Assembly (NCBI GenBank): GCA_041494285.1
Contig: JBGQAL010000013.1
Span: 1-28,863 of the forward strand
Length of the DNA stretch: 28,863 bases
From: Fen-7 sp041494285
GTDB lineage: Archaea; Halobacteriota; Methanosarcinia; Methanotrichales; Methanotrichaceae
Reading direction: 5' to 3'
Made by a program: the position numbers and the translations under genes. Numbering within the stretch: the first letter of the stretch is position 1; every line of letters starts with the position of its first letter. Shown here piece by piece: positions 16,467 to 22,993 of this stretch. Below the pieces are notes generated by a model that made no database searches, was not told the origin of the DNA, and saw only the letters and a program-made list of their open reading frames with translations.

Positions 16467-16504
16467 GCCCGTGCATTTCGGCATGGGCCTAAAATTTTAT
16501 TCTT
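16467..16504 (+). terminator. Terminator after iorA-iorB-HEAT
   Basis: GCCCGTGC (16467-16474) pairs with GCATGGGC (16481-16488) across a 6-base loop, with one G-T wobble. TTTTATTCTT follows at 16495-16504. Hairpin plus T-tract, 27 bases after the stop of the HEAT gene, fits transcription termination. Confidence 0.55.
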
Positions 16505-16529
16505 AATTATCTTGAGTGAAATCATAATT

Positions 16530-16545
16530 ATTATATCGATATAAT
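16530..16545. promoter_or_regulatory. Perfect 16-bp palindrome
   Basis: ATTATATCGATATAAT is identical on both strands and lies in an AT-rich part of the intergenic region. It could be a dimeric regulator site or simply chance in AT-rich DNA. Nothing nearby shows which gene it would serve. Confidence 0.3.
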
Positions 16546-16981
16546 TTGATTCGGGTCTCGCTAAAGAGTTCAATCCTTGTTTACGGGTGGAACTTGCCCT
16601 TGGACGGTGTGCGTAGTACCTGTGCCACAGTCGCGATATACTCAGAGAACATATTAAGATCCCATTTTTAGAGATACATACCTCAGCACCGAAAGTTACA
16701 CATACTTTCTTGAATTACTTTTCGTACCGCTCTTGAAATCGGAAGGCGAAGGCCAAAAAATATGCAGGTTATATGCGCCTGTAACATCCCTTCGCGCTGG
16801 GTCACAGAACGCTAGAAGGCCGTGGGGGGCGGGGGGTGGCTGGCAGGGGGCGGCGAGCTGGAGGGGCGGGGGTAAGCCTGTGTTCTGGTCCATTATGTGG
16901 CCGGATCTCCAGAGAGGACAAGATAGTACACAAAGTTCTTATGTTTAATATACTTAGACATAAGATTATGGAGGAAGATCC
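16546..16981. other. Gene-free stretch with a dense G-run cluster
   Basis: No convincing gene was found here. Notable contents are GAAAGT/ACTTTC inverted arms at about 16691-16709 and, at 16824-16872, five runs of four to six consecutive guanines on the plus strand. A TATA-like TTTAATATA at about 16944-16952 probably serves the downstream TPR gene. Open frames across this region look compositional rather than protein-like. Confidence 0.5.
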
Positions 16982-17821
16982 ACGAAAGGCAGATATTTTA
17001 TCATTTTGATAGGATTAGCTCTGCTTTGTGTATCAACCAAGTGTCAAGAGAGTCCTGAGGATATAGCAGATGATTGGTATTTCAAAGGGTTAACATGTGA
17101 TAATGCAAATGATCACATCAACGCCATCACAGCCTATGACGAGGCACTCAAATTATATCCAAAAAATACTGAATATTTATCTGCCAAAGCTGATGCTCTG
17201 ATATCTCTTGGAAGAAATGAAGATGCATTGGATTGTTATAATAGAATTATTGAGTCGAGGCCGCAAGATCCAAACAATTGGATCAAAAAAGCAGATTTTC
17301 TCCGTGATATAGGTAGATATGATGAAGCTATAGAAACTATCAACAAATCTATCGAGCTAAATCCAAAAAATGCAGACTACGTGAGCCTTAAATGCAGCGT
17401 CCTCGGGGATAAGGGCGACGCTCTGTCTGACCAAGGCAAGTACGATGAGGCCATCAAGGCTTATGATGAAGCCATCAGGCTTGATCCCAGCTATGCTTTG
17501 GCCTGGAACAACAAAGGCAGTACTCTTGTTGAACAGGGCAAGTATGACGAAGCCATCAAGGCTTGTGATGAGGCCATAAAGCTAGATCCGAAAAATGCAG
17601 CTGGTGCCTGGTTCAACAAAGGCATGGCACTATATAAATTAGGCAAGTGCAATGAAGCAATCGGGGCATTTGACAAAACTATCGAGCTTGAAAATCCCCA
17701 TAACGTGGAAGTAATACCATCTGCCTGGAACAATAAAGGACTTGCTCTAAAATCACTTGGTAGGACCGCGGAGGCAAATGCAGCATTTGCCAAGGCCAAG
17801 GAGTTAGGGTATACCGGTTAG
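16982..17821 (+). CDS. Secreted TPR protein with apparent ACG start
   Basis: The body is a TPR protein with units such as GKYDEAIKAYDEAIRLDP from about residue 35 to the C-terminus, roughly six or seven repeats. The only standard start in the frame is TTG at 17006, which cuts into the hydrophobic segment and has no Shine-Dalgarno. Starting at the ACG at 16982 gives (M)KGRYFIILIGLALLCVST, a typical signal peptide with two basic residues ahead of the hydrophobic core. GGAGGA at 16970-16975 sits 6 bases before this ACG. The natural start is therefore inferred to be ACG, or an ATG that has mutated to ACG. An upstream in-frame TAA at 16961 bounds the frame. The mature protein would act outside the membrane. 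A membrane-anchored protein gene follows 40 bases downstream and may be co-transcribed. The TPR body is intact. Confidence 0.7.
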   Translation, partial: TKGRYFIILIGLALLCVSTKCQESPEDIADDWYFKGLTCDNANDHINAITAYDEALKLYPKNTEYLSAKADALISLGRNEDALDCYNRIIESRPQDPNNWIKKADFLRDIGRYDEAIETINKSIELNPKNADYVSLKCSVLGDKGDALSDQGKYDEAIKAYDEAIRLDPSYALAWNNKGSTLVEQGKYDEAIKACDEAIKLDPKNAAGAWFNKGMALYKLGKCNEAIGAFDKTIELENPHNVEVIPSAWNNKGLALKSLGRTAEANAAFAKAKELGYTG

Positions 17822-17861
17822 TTCTGGCCCCTGGCAGAGAATCATTCGTGGGGAGAGAGAT

Positions 17862-18650
17862 ATGGGCTTTATATTGAAAGGGATTAAAGTTATCATAGGG
17901 TTGGTCATTCTTTTTGCGATACTTGGTGTCATTTTCGGGCCTCATAATACCACCACTCCCACGACGACTACATCCAAAACCGCATACACTCGAGATGGAG
18001 TGAATTTCATAAGCAAGGAACGAGTTGATGAAAATATCAAAGTCGGCTTTGCCAAACCTGGTGATTATAAAGAAGTACAAGTACCTCTAAATACAGTCGT
18101 CGTGGGTGGATATGCTCCAGAAAGCGGCATCTCAAAACAAGAGGAACAAACAACACCGTCGCAACAAACACAATCTTTCGCGCCTAAGCAAGCGGCCCCG
18201 GCATCAGGGACCCAGGTATTATCAACAGACTTCGGAAAAATCCAGATTGACATACCCTATGCCCTTACCCTCAGCGAAGATTCGAGCGGTAGTGAATTAT
18301 TCCTAAAGATGCCGGGGGCGGCAGTTAATTGGTCCATTGTCACCATATTGCTTGAAGACCCCCATGACTTGATCCTTGAAGACTTTGCGGCCTATCGCGT
18401 CGGGGAGAACTACAAATATGAAACGGTGACAACCAATGATGGTCACACAATGCTGTTCTATGCGATACCGCAAGGGACGCAAGATAGTAGAACCAGATAC
18501 CTTTATGAGGGGTTTATTGATCACACGAAAGATAAGAAGGTGGTAGTGCTAATTTTTGCCTATTCTGAGAACTATTTCATGAAGGTAATATCGACCTTCA
18601 GTAAGGACGAGTTTGAGAATGTCTGCAAATCATTTGAATTTATAAACTAA
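17862..18650 (+). CDS. Membrane-anchored protein of unknown function
   Basis: The 262-residue protein has one N-terminal transmembrane helix (about residues 8-27, IKVIIGLVILFAILGVIFG), a Thr/Pro linker (TTTPTTTTSK), and a Gln/Ser/Pro-rich stretch to about residue 115. A globular domain (about 118-262) of alternating strands follows, beginning STDFGKIQIDIPYALTL and ending with the CKSFEFIN motif. That ending and the YEGFIDHTKDKKVVVLIFAY strand resemble PsbP/DcrB-like domains, but this is only an impression. The globular part is predicted to lie outside the cell. The ATG at 17862 follows a purine-rich GGGGAGAGAG. The gene is 40 bases behind the secreted TPR gene, so the pair may form an envelope-located unit; that is inference. 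Confidence 0.7.
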   Translation: MGFILKGIKVIIGLVILFAILGVIFGPHNTTTPTTTTSKTAYTRDGVNFISKERVDENIKVGFAKPGDYKEVQVPLNTVVVGGYAPESGISKQEEQTTPSQQTQSFAPKQAAPASGTQVLSTDFGKIQIDIPYALTLSEDSSGSELFLKMPGAAVNWSIVTILLEDPHDLILEDFAAYRVGENYKYETVTTNDGHTMLFYAIPQGTQDSRTRYLYEGFIDHTKDKKVVVLIFAYSENYFMKVISTFSKDEFENVCKSFEFIN

Positions 18651-18895
18651 TTGAAGTATGGTTGTGAATATGCTGAATTTCGGAGGATGATCGAATGTGC
18701 GGGGTTCTCATCCCCCACACGTAAACATTGGTAGCAGTAAATTTTGATAGCTGGTCTTACTAGTAAGGGACCTACCTAATCCACATAAGCCGGATCATCA
18801 AGCGAGCTGAGATCCGCCTTTAAATCGATTCTACGGGCTCTAAGCTTGGTTGGTCGAACCAGCTCATTGAAATAAGAGAGAGGTAATTTTAGATT
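18651..18895. other. Intergenic stretch with short inverted repeats
   Basis: It contains CGGATC and GATCCG arms around a 14-base loop (about 18791-18816), and AGCT(T)GGTT paired with AACCAGCT (about 18842-18863) just ahead of the DUF559-like gene. Such sites could bind a regulator of the downstream nuclease gene. No tRNA fold could be completed. Confidence 0.3.
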
Positions 18896-19654
18896 ATGTC
18901 GTCGCAACTTGATTGCCAAATAAGTGATAATCAAATTCTTGCAAGCGCAGTTCGTTTTTTAATTGATGGGGGCGAAGAAGATGCGGCAAGCGTACTACTT
19001 TCCTGTTCTCTACACTCGTGGTGGTGGAGCAATGATTTCGGATGTGACTATTATAATTTTTTGCTTAAAGGCCCACGCGCAGCTTACGATGTCTTGAATG
19101 ATCTGGGGCATCCCATAAGAATATCTGTTAAAAACGCGATTCAGGCCATCCTTCCTGTAGATATAACGATGCATGATTTAATGGCAAGCGGTGAGCTTAT
19201 AGACCTTGATCCCGACTGGCGTTCTGAATTACTTGAAATTGCACGCGGTAGGGGAGTTTCTAATCAAGCTGCCGGAGAACGGGCTGCGAAAATTTTGAAT
19301 TGGAACAATTTAGGTTTCCGTTCAGCATCCGAAATAAAAATCGCTCAGGCACTCGATAGAGCAGGGGTTCTTTTCCTTCCGAATTGTAAGGCAAGGCTTG
19401 GTTCAGGTGCGAATAGACAAAACAGGGAACCGGATTTCCTTATATGCCATAATGGCAAATGGGGCATCCTTGAAGTAGATGGTGAGTTTTATCATCAACC
19501 ATCTCGCACGGTCGCTGATCATGAACGTGATCGTCTTTTCAAAATTCATGGGATAACAGTAGCAGAGCATTATGATGCAAACAAGTGTTTTAACAACCCA
19601 GACGAGGTAGTGAACGAATTTTTAATAATTCTTGATCAACAGGCGAGCCATTAA
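18896..19654 (+). CDS. DUF559/Vsr-like endonuclease domain protein
   Basis: The C-terminal half (about residues 140-245) has the pattern of the PD-(D/E)XK fold in its DUF559/Vsr-like form: Glu146 in RSASEIKIAQAL, Asp180 in REPDF, Glu193 and Asp195 in ILEVDGEFYH, then DHERDRLFKIHGITVAEHY. The EVDG..H....D..RD....GI.V order is the DUF559 signature. The N-terminal 135 residues are unrecognised and contain an unusual WWW cluster. Such proteins cut DNA; members occur in restriction, repair and defence settings. The target here is unknown. The gene is tail to tail with an HNH-endonuclease-like gene (9 bases between stops). Base composition is more AT-rich than in the metabolic genes, suggesting transfer. 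A GAGAGG lies 13 bases before the ATG at 18896, longer than ideal. Confidence 0.65.
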   Translation: MSSQLDCQISDNQILASAVRFLIDGGEEDAASVLLSCSLHSWWWSNDFGCDYYNFLLKGPRAAYDVLNDLGHPIRISVKNAIQAILPVDITMHDLMASGELIDLDPDWRSELLEIARGRGVSNQAAGERAAKILNWNNLGFRSASEIKIAQALDRAGVLFLPNCKARLGSGANRQNREPDFLICHNGKWGILEVDGEFYHQPSRTVADHERDRLFKIHGITVAEHYDANKCFNNPDEVVNEFLIILDQQASH

Positions 19655-19663
19655 AAAAGAGGA

Positions 19664-20659
19664 TCAAACGGGGGTTTTCCCCTCCCAAAGTGCTTTACAG
19701 ATGCCTTTAGACCAAGGAACATCTTTGATAGTGGTAAAGGTAATGGTTATCTTACCAGCGGTTCTCTTTTTCGAATTTATAAAATTATGAAATGTCCTCT
19801 CACTCTGAAAACCAGGCAGAGAAATCACTTGAAAATACTCTTCATTAGAAAAGCAGGGCAGTATGACCACAAAAGATTTCATCTCCTTGGGCTCCGTAAG
19901 GACTCCCGCGGATGGGATTCCATGGTTATCAACGAAGGTGATTGGTACATAGACTCTCATCTTGCTTATCTCCCAAGGGGCTTTGCGCTCAAGAATTATT
20001 TTCCTTATTATGTCCGCCTCCGGCGATAATATATACTCGTAACCAAAACAGTAGAACATCATTAAGAATGCTGAATGAATTGCAGATAAGATTGTCCACT
20101 CACAATTTAAGCGCGTTTCCGCCGTTATCGTAAACTTGAAGCTCCCCTGCTTAAATTGCGACCCCAATCGTTTGCTAGAGGTATGATAATTTGGATCATC
20201 CCAGTTTGTAGCTTTAATAACGGCTATCTGTCCTTTTTCCCATGCAAGATATGCAGCAGTATCTGATTCGCCTCCCTTTAAATGTATGAGTTTCTTAGTA
20301 CCTTCTCTCCTGCGTACCCAATCTATGAGCTTTTTCATTTTGTCCACATGCGAATCGTAGGTTCCGCCGATATTATGGTTGCATGCACCACACTCAAGTG
20401 TGAAAATCTTCCCTCCGACAGCTTCAGGAATGATGTGCCCAATTGTGAGCTTCTGATCAACTTCAAGAGCTGAACGATCAAAATCCTTAAGGCACATCGG
20501 ACAACGAAAGATGTCCTTTGTTTTAGGTTCCACAGTTGATAAGTTCGCTGCGTAGGTATCGAACAGTTTTTCGCGTAATTCTCTACCTTGGCACCCCATG
20601 AGATCAGTAACATGAGCAATTGATAATATACCCTTTGTACTAAGAGATAGTTTACGCAA
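19664..20659 (-). CDS. HNH-endonuclease-like protein
   Basis: Residues 53-95 form an HNH-type zinc module: CPMC (Cys53, Cys56), the GHIIPEAVGG segment with His75, and CGACNH (Cys90, Cys93, Asn94). This matches HNH nucleases in which two CxxC pairs hold structural zinc around the beta-beta-alpha metal core. The remaining 230 residues have no domain I recognise; they include an aromatic hydrophobic stretch (AFLMMFYCFGYEYIL) that is more likely buried core than a membrane helix. The start is uncertain. TTG at 20659 is the only upstream start before an in-frame stop and has no Shine-Dalgarno motif; the next is the ATG at 20599, which would remove 20 residues but keep the HNH module. Convergent with the DUF559-like gene and embedded in a low-GC accessory region, it is probably acquired. 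Function in defence or mobility is inferred from family and context only. Confidence 0.65.
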   Translation of the reverse strand: MRKLSLSTKGILSIAHVTDLMGCQGRELREKLFDTYAANLSTVEPKTKDIFRCPMCLKDFDRSALEVDQKLTIGHIIPEAVGGKIFTLECGACNHNIGGTYDSHVDKMKKLIDWVRRREGTKKLIHLKGGESDTAAYLAWEKGQIAVIKATNWDDPNYHTSSKRLGSQFKQGSFKFTITAETRLNCEWTILSAIHSAFLMMFYCFGYEYILSPEADIIRKIILERKAPWEISKMRVYVPITFVDNHGIPSAGVLTEPKEMKSFVVILPCFSNEEYFQVISLPGFQSERTFHNFINSKKRTAGKITITFTTIKDVPWSKGICKALWEGKTPV

Positions 20660-20805
20660 AAAGTTTAAGAAGTAACGGCATTAGATGTAAAATCATTGAG
20701 TGGGCATAGACCGCAGAGATGAGGCTTAATCCAACTGGTCAACTGGTCTATGATATGTTAAGAAAATCAAGCTAAACATTATAGATCACTTTTGCATTAC
20801 ACGCA

Positions 20806-20919
20806 CTAAGTCTTCATGTTGTATATACTGATGTATACCGCCGAAAAGACCACTACCACGCCCATAAATATTATTATAAATACCTTTTCGATCTCATAAA
20901 GCTTGCCGTTGCGCTCCAG
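20806..20919 (-). CDS. Possible small membrane peptide (no standard start)
   Basis: The minus strand encodes an uninterrupted 37-codon frame after an in-frame TAG: a charged start (LERNGKLYEIEK), one hydrophobic helix (VFIIIFMGVVVVFSAVYI) and a short tail ending NMKT. The first available codon is CTG at 20919; the only ATG ahead of the helix end leaves just 19 residues. A TATA-like box lies about 20 bases upstream. It may be a real small protein with an unusual start, the tail of a decayed gene, or chance in AT-rich DNA. Confidence 0.2.
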   Translation of the reverse strand: MERNGKLYEIEKVFIIIFMGVVVVFSAVYISIYNMKT

Positions 20920-21025
20920 GTTCTACCGTGTATTTTATATTTAGCCGATGCTGGTTAGTCGATAGCTGGCAATTGTCGAAAATTCAATCCATAAAGTATG
21001 GAATGGCAGGTTACCTGCGCAGCAC

Positions 21026-21060
21026 TTAGGCCACTTTGGACCCGTGAAAGTATGGCCTAA
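21026..21060. repeat. Interrupted inverted repeat
   Basis: TTAGGCCACTTT (21026-21037) pairs with AAAG (21047-21050) and TGGCCTAA (21053-21060), giving 12 paired bases with one 2-base bulge and a 9-base loop. Another palindrome lies 8 bases before it (21006-21018). The pair could be a structured RNA, the end of a small non-autonomous element or regulator sites. There is no T-tract for a terminator. Confidence 0.4.
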
Positions 21061-21285
21061 AGATGTAAGTTATATGCTCTCACTCTTGCCGTCTAGCTTC
21101 AGCCGCCTCGAATTCGGCTCAATAGAAAGAATGTCCCACGAAGCGTTCTTGAGCCTGTCCTAAAGAAGAGTTAAGTGAAGCACCCACAGCGCCCACCTAT
21201 CAGCTCAGAACTAGGCCCAAAAGCGACCACACCAGGAATTTGAAAGCTGCGGCGTGGTCTTGACCATTCACAATACCAGGCGGCC

Positions 21286-21333
21286 AAATACCAGCTTGTT
21301 ACATCAATCAGATATTCGACGCTTGCCCTACAT
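21286..21333 (-). pseudogene. Fragment of the ATP-NAD-kinase-like gene 3' end
   Basis: About 38 bases here differ from the end and downstream flank of the intact gene at 22972-23009 by only three substitutions, including the shared CAGATATTCGACGCT. A weaker match runs a further 10 bases. The piece has the same orientation as the larger fragment at 21938-22285 and continues it in gene order, so the two appear to be parts of one copy split by the segment carrying hicBA. Confidence 0.6.
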
Positions 21334-21458
21334 CTCGGCGAAGTGCAATTCAATATCTGCTTACCACTGTCCTACCCTAGAAAAGCTCTTTGTCTAGCCC
21401 TGGTCGCCCGTGAACCAATGAGATGCTTGATATAATTGAAATCTAGAACGTAATATAG

Positions 21459-21683
21459 ATGCTTGTTAAGTTTGAGGTTTACTACGATGGAGAGCTTTGG
21501 TGTGCCCGTGGAATCGGAATTGACATCTTTACACAAGGAAAATCCCTCGATGACCTGGTGGAAAATATAAAAGAAGCTGTCTGCCTTCACTTCGAGGATC
21601 AGCTGCAATCGGGCGAAGACATAAGAGTTCTCTCCATTTCGGAGTTCGAGGTGCATCCTGTTGCGAAGGCTTCCAGTAGTTAG
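21459..21683 (+). CDS. HicB-family antitoxin (locus 1)
   Basis: This 74-residue protein has the HicB antitoxin fold: MLVKFEVYYDGELWCARGIG, then the helix SLDDLVENIKEAVCLHFEDQ, a partial RNase-H-like arrangement. HicB proteins bind and neutralise the HicA RNase and usually repress their own promoter. The C-terminal DNA-binding extension seen in some HicB proteins is not evident in this short form. The downstream hicA frame overlaps its 3' end but is interrupted by a stop. TATA-like TGATATAATT at 21428-21437 lies about 26 bases before the ATG at 21459, which fits a leaderless transcript. The module sits between two fragments of the duplicated kinase gene. Confidence 0.8.
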   Translation: MLVKFEVYYDGELWCARGIGIDIFTQGKSLDDLVENIKEAVCLHFEDQLQSGEDIRVLSISEFEVHPVAKASSS

Positions 21684-21909
21684 CGGTGAAAAACTGTTAA
21701 AACTGCTTGGATGACTTGGATATACTTTGGTCAGACAGAGAGGCAGCCATGTGCGTCTGAAAAAGGCAACAGAAGCTGGAGATCACAACATCACCGTTCC
21801 GATACACGACGAGATTGCAAAAGGAACGCTTAACGATATACTCTCACATGTATCGATGAGGAATAATATCTCCAAGGAAGAACTTATCGATCTTCTCGAG
21901 AAGCTATGA
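21661..21909 (+). pseudogene. hicA toxin gene interrupted by an in-frame TGA
   Basis: In the +1-type frame overlapping the last codons of hicB, TTG at 21661 opens RRLPVVSGEKLLKLLG, a typical HicA N-terminus. A TGA at 21712-21714 then interrupts, and the same frame continues LGYTLVRQRGSHVRLKK, the core HicA motif with the catalytic histidine, through HNITVPIHDEIAKGTL to a stop at 21907-21909. The single stop replaces one residue of the first helix, most simply an Arg CGA or Trp TGG codon changed by one base. The downstream piece alone can only start at TTG 21727 and would lack the first helix and strand. The toxin is probably inactive unless the stop is read through. The rest of the frame has not decayed, suggesting a recent change or a sequencing error. 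Confidence 0.75.
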
Positions 21910-21937
21910 GCCCAAGAGCACTCTTTTGTGCGTTCTC

Positions 21938-22285
21938 CGACGCCGCCTTCACATCCTTCAACTGCGCGATCCGATAGCCCGTCACCACCTCCCGCCTACC
22001 CGAAAGCTCTCGATCTAGCTCTGAATCGCCAGTGTCCACCAGCAGGCTATCAATCTCCTCAAGCTTGTGCAGCGTGGCCACAACTATTAGGTTCTTGATC
22101 CCTGCGCAGCACCCGCGGGCTTATCTGCTGGCTCCCCCGGCCCAGGATGAAACCCTGAGCGCCAATAGGGCTGACGATTATCATCGCTCGCTTCACTCTA
22201 TCCAGAAGATCGAGCAAATCTCGCTCGGATGCGTAATTCATAACCACCCGGCCATCCTGGATCACGTCTACACAAAGCAAGGTCA
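21938..22285 (-). pseudogene. Decayed C-terminal copy of the ATP-NAD-kinase-like gene
   Basis: The minus strand encodes two frame-shifted pieces that closely match residues from about VDVIQDGR to the C-terminus of the intact neighbour at 22994-24127: DLLDLLDRVKRAMIIVSPIG then EEIDSLLVDTGDSELDRELS. Near 22100 five bases present in the intact gene (around GATCCCCGCCC) are missing, which breaks the frame. The N-terminal half, with the GGDGT kinase motif, is absent. Similarity stops at about 22285 on the 5' side. On the 3' side it stops at about 21938, where the hicBA segment intervenes before the last piece at 21286-21333. It is a non-functional partial duplication. Confidence 0.85.
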
Positions 22286-22409
22286 CCCGTGCGTGAACAT
22301 AGTCTCAAGATCGCTAAGCTTTGACAGCGAAAGGTTAGGCTCACTTCGAGTTTACTATTAAGAACAGCAACGGATCAGATTTGAAGAAGAATAAGATAGG
22401 ATATAACTC

Positions 22410-22625
22410 CTAAACGGCAACTTCAACGCTTCTGGCACGAGTGGTTGGCTTTGGAATTGGGAGATTTTCTTCTTTCAGGCCTTCAAGATGAAACTCTATA
22501 GCTTCCTTCATCAGCTCCTCAGTCTCTTCCTCAGTCTGGCCCGCGGCTACGACGCCTGGAATATCAGGGCAATAGGCAGAGTAGTTCCTGTCGCCCTTCT
22601 CGATAATTATTGTGTATTTAGCCAT
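22410..22625 (-). CDS. HicB-family antitoxin (locus 2)
   Basis: The 71-residue protein has the standard HicB start (AKYTIIIEKGDRNYSAYCPD), the IPGVVAAGQTEEE turn, the helix EELMKEAIEFHLEGLKEENL and the short Pro-rich end LPIPKPTT. HicB neutralises the partner HicA RNase. A strong AGGAGG lies 7 bases before the ATG at 22625, which should favour antitoxin synthesis over the TTG-started toxin. Its first codons overlap the toxin gene by 8 bases, so the two are one operon. Unlike locus 1 this pair is intact. It lies between the kinase pseudogene and the intact kinase gene. Confidence 0.9.
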   Translation of the reverse strand: MAKYTIIIEKGDRNYSAYCPDIPGVVAAGQTEEETEELMKEAIEFHLEGLKEENLPIPKPTTRARSVEVAV

Positions 22626-22818
22626 TCCTAACCTCCTTTAGGCCTGCTTGGTTTAATATACTTTTCAATGTCTTGGGATTCAGGTCCAGGTCTGGTTTAC
22701 CCGCGACCGTTACTAAGCCTTTCTTGAACGGATGCCTAAACTGCCTATGGCTCCCTTTGGTCCTCGCTAGATACCACCCATTAGATTCTATGAGTTTGAT
22801 GACGTCTCTGACCCTCAA
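22618..22818 (-). CDS. HicA-family toxin, mRNA interferase (locus 2)
   Basis: HicA toxins are small double-stranded-RNA-binding-fold RNases that cleave mRNA. The 66-residue sequence shows RDVIKLIESNGWYLARTKGS, the catalytic histidine in KGSHRQFRHP, then LVTVAGKPDLDLNPKTLKSI and NQAGL. The length is typical and all motifs are present. The start is TTG at 22818; GGAG lies 5 bases upstream and no ATG is available, and this start gives the usual N-terminus. Gene order is toxin first, antitoxin second, opposite to locus 1. A TATA-like CTATTTTATATTAAG on the minus strand (22900-22914) is a plausible promoter with a leader of about 60 bases. Confidence 0.9.
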   Translation of the reverse strand: MRVRDVIKLIESNGWYLARTKGSHRQFRHPFKKGLVTVAGKPDLDLNPKTLKSILNQAGLKEVRNG

Positions 22819-22899
22819 ACCGTCTCCGCGTCTGTTGAATTATCCTCGATCTAGTAATAGCCTCGGCAGTTGCCATAGTTCGGCTAACTAAGCTCTCTC

Positions 22900-22914
22900 T
22901 TAATATAAAATAGA
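22900..22914 (-). promoter_or_regulatory. TATA-like box for hicAB locus 2
   Basis: The minus strand reads CTATTTTATATTAAG, a good archaeal TATA match. It lies about 85 bases before the hicA TTG start and would give transcription from about 22880. HicB is expected to act on this region by family analogy; a specific operator was not identified. Confidence 0.4.
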
Positions 22915-22993
22915 TTTGAGAGTTGCACAGAAAACTGAAATTGAATGAAACTAAAAGTGGAGAATCCTAAAAAATACCGGCTTTTTACATCGA

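Larger units (their letters stand above)
20660..21458. other. 0.8 kb gap with inverted repeats and remnants
   Basis: No clear gene was found. The region holds a TATA-like box on the minus strand at about 20931-20943 preceding a 37-codon hydrophobic frame without a standard start (20806-20919), a perfect GCAGGT-T-ACCTGC palindrome (21006-21018), a long interrupted hairpin (21026-21060), and at 21286-21333 a short copy of the 3' end and downstream flank of the ATP-NAD-kinase-like gene found at 22972-23020. Confidence 0.5.

Noticed and set aside
16696..16948. Open frames on both strands across the G-run cluster
   Set aside because: They consist of Gly/Trp or Pro-rich low-complexity translations of the G-runs and lack a convincing start or homology.
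18780..18866. Possible tRNA with a T-arm-like GGTTGGTCGAACC
   Set aside because: The stems present do not assemble into a cloverleaf and no acceptor stem could be paired.
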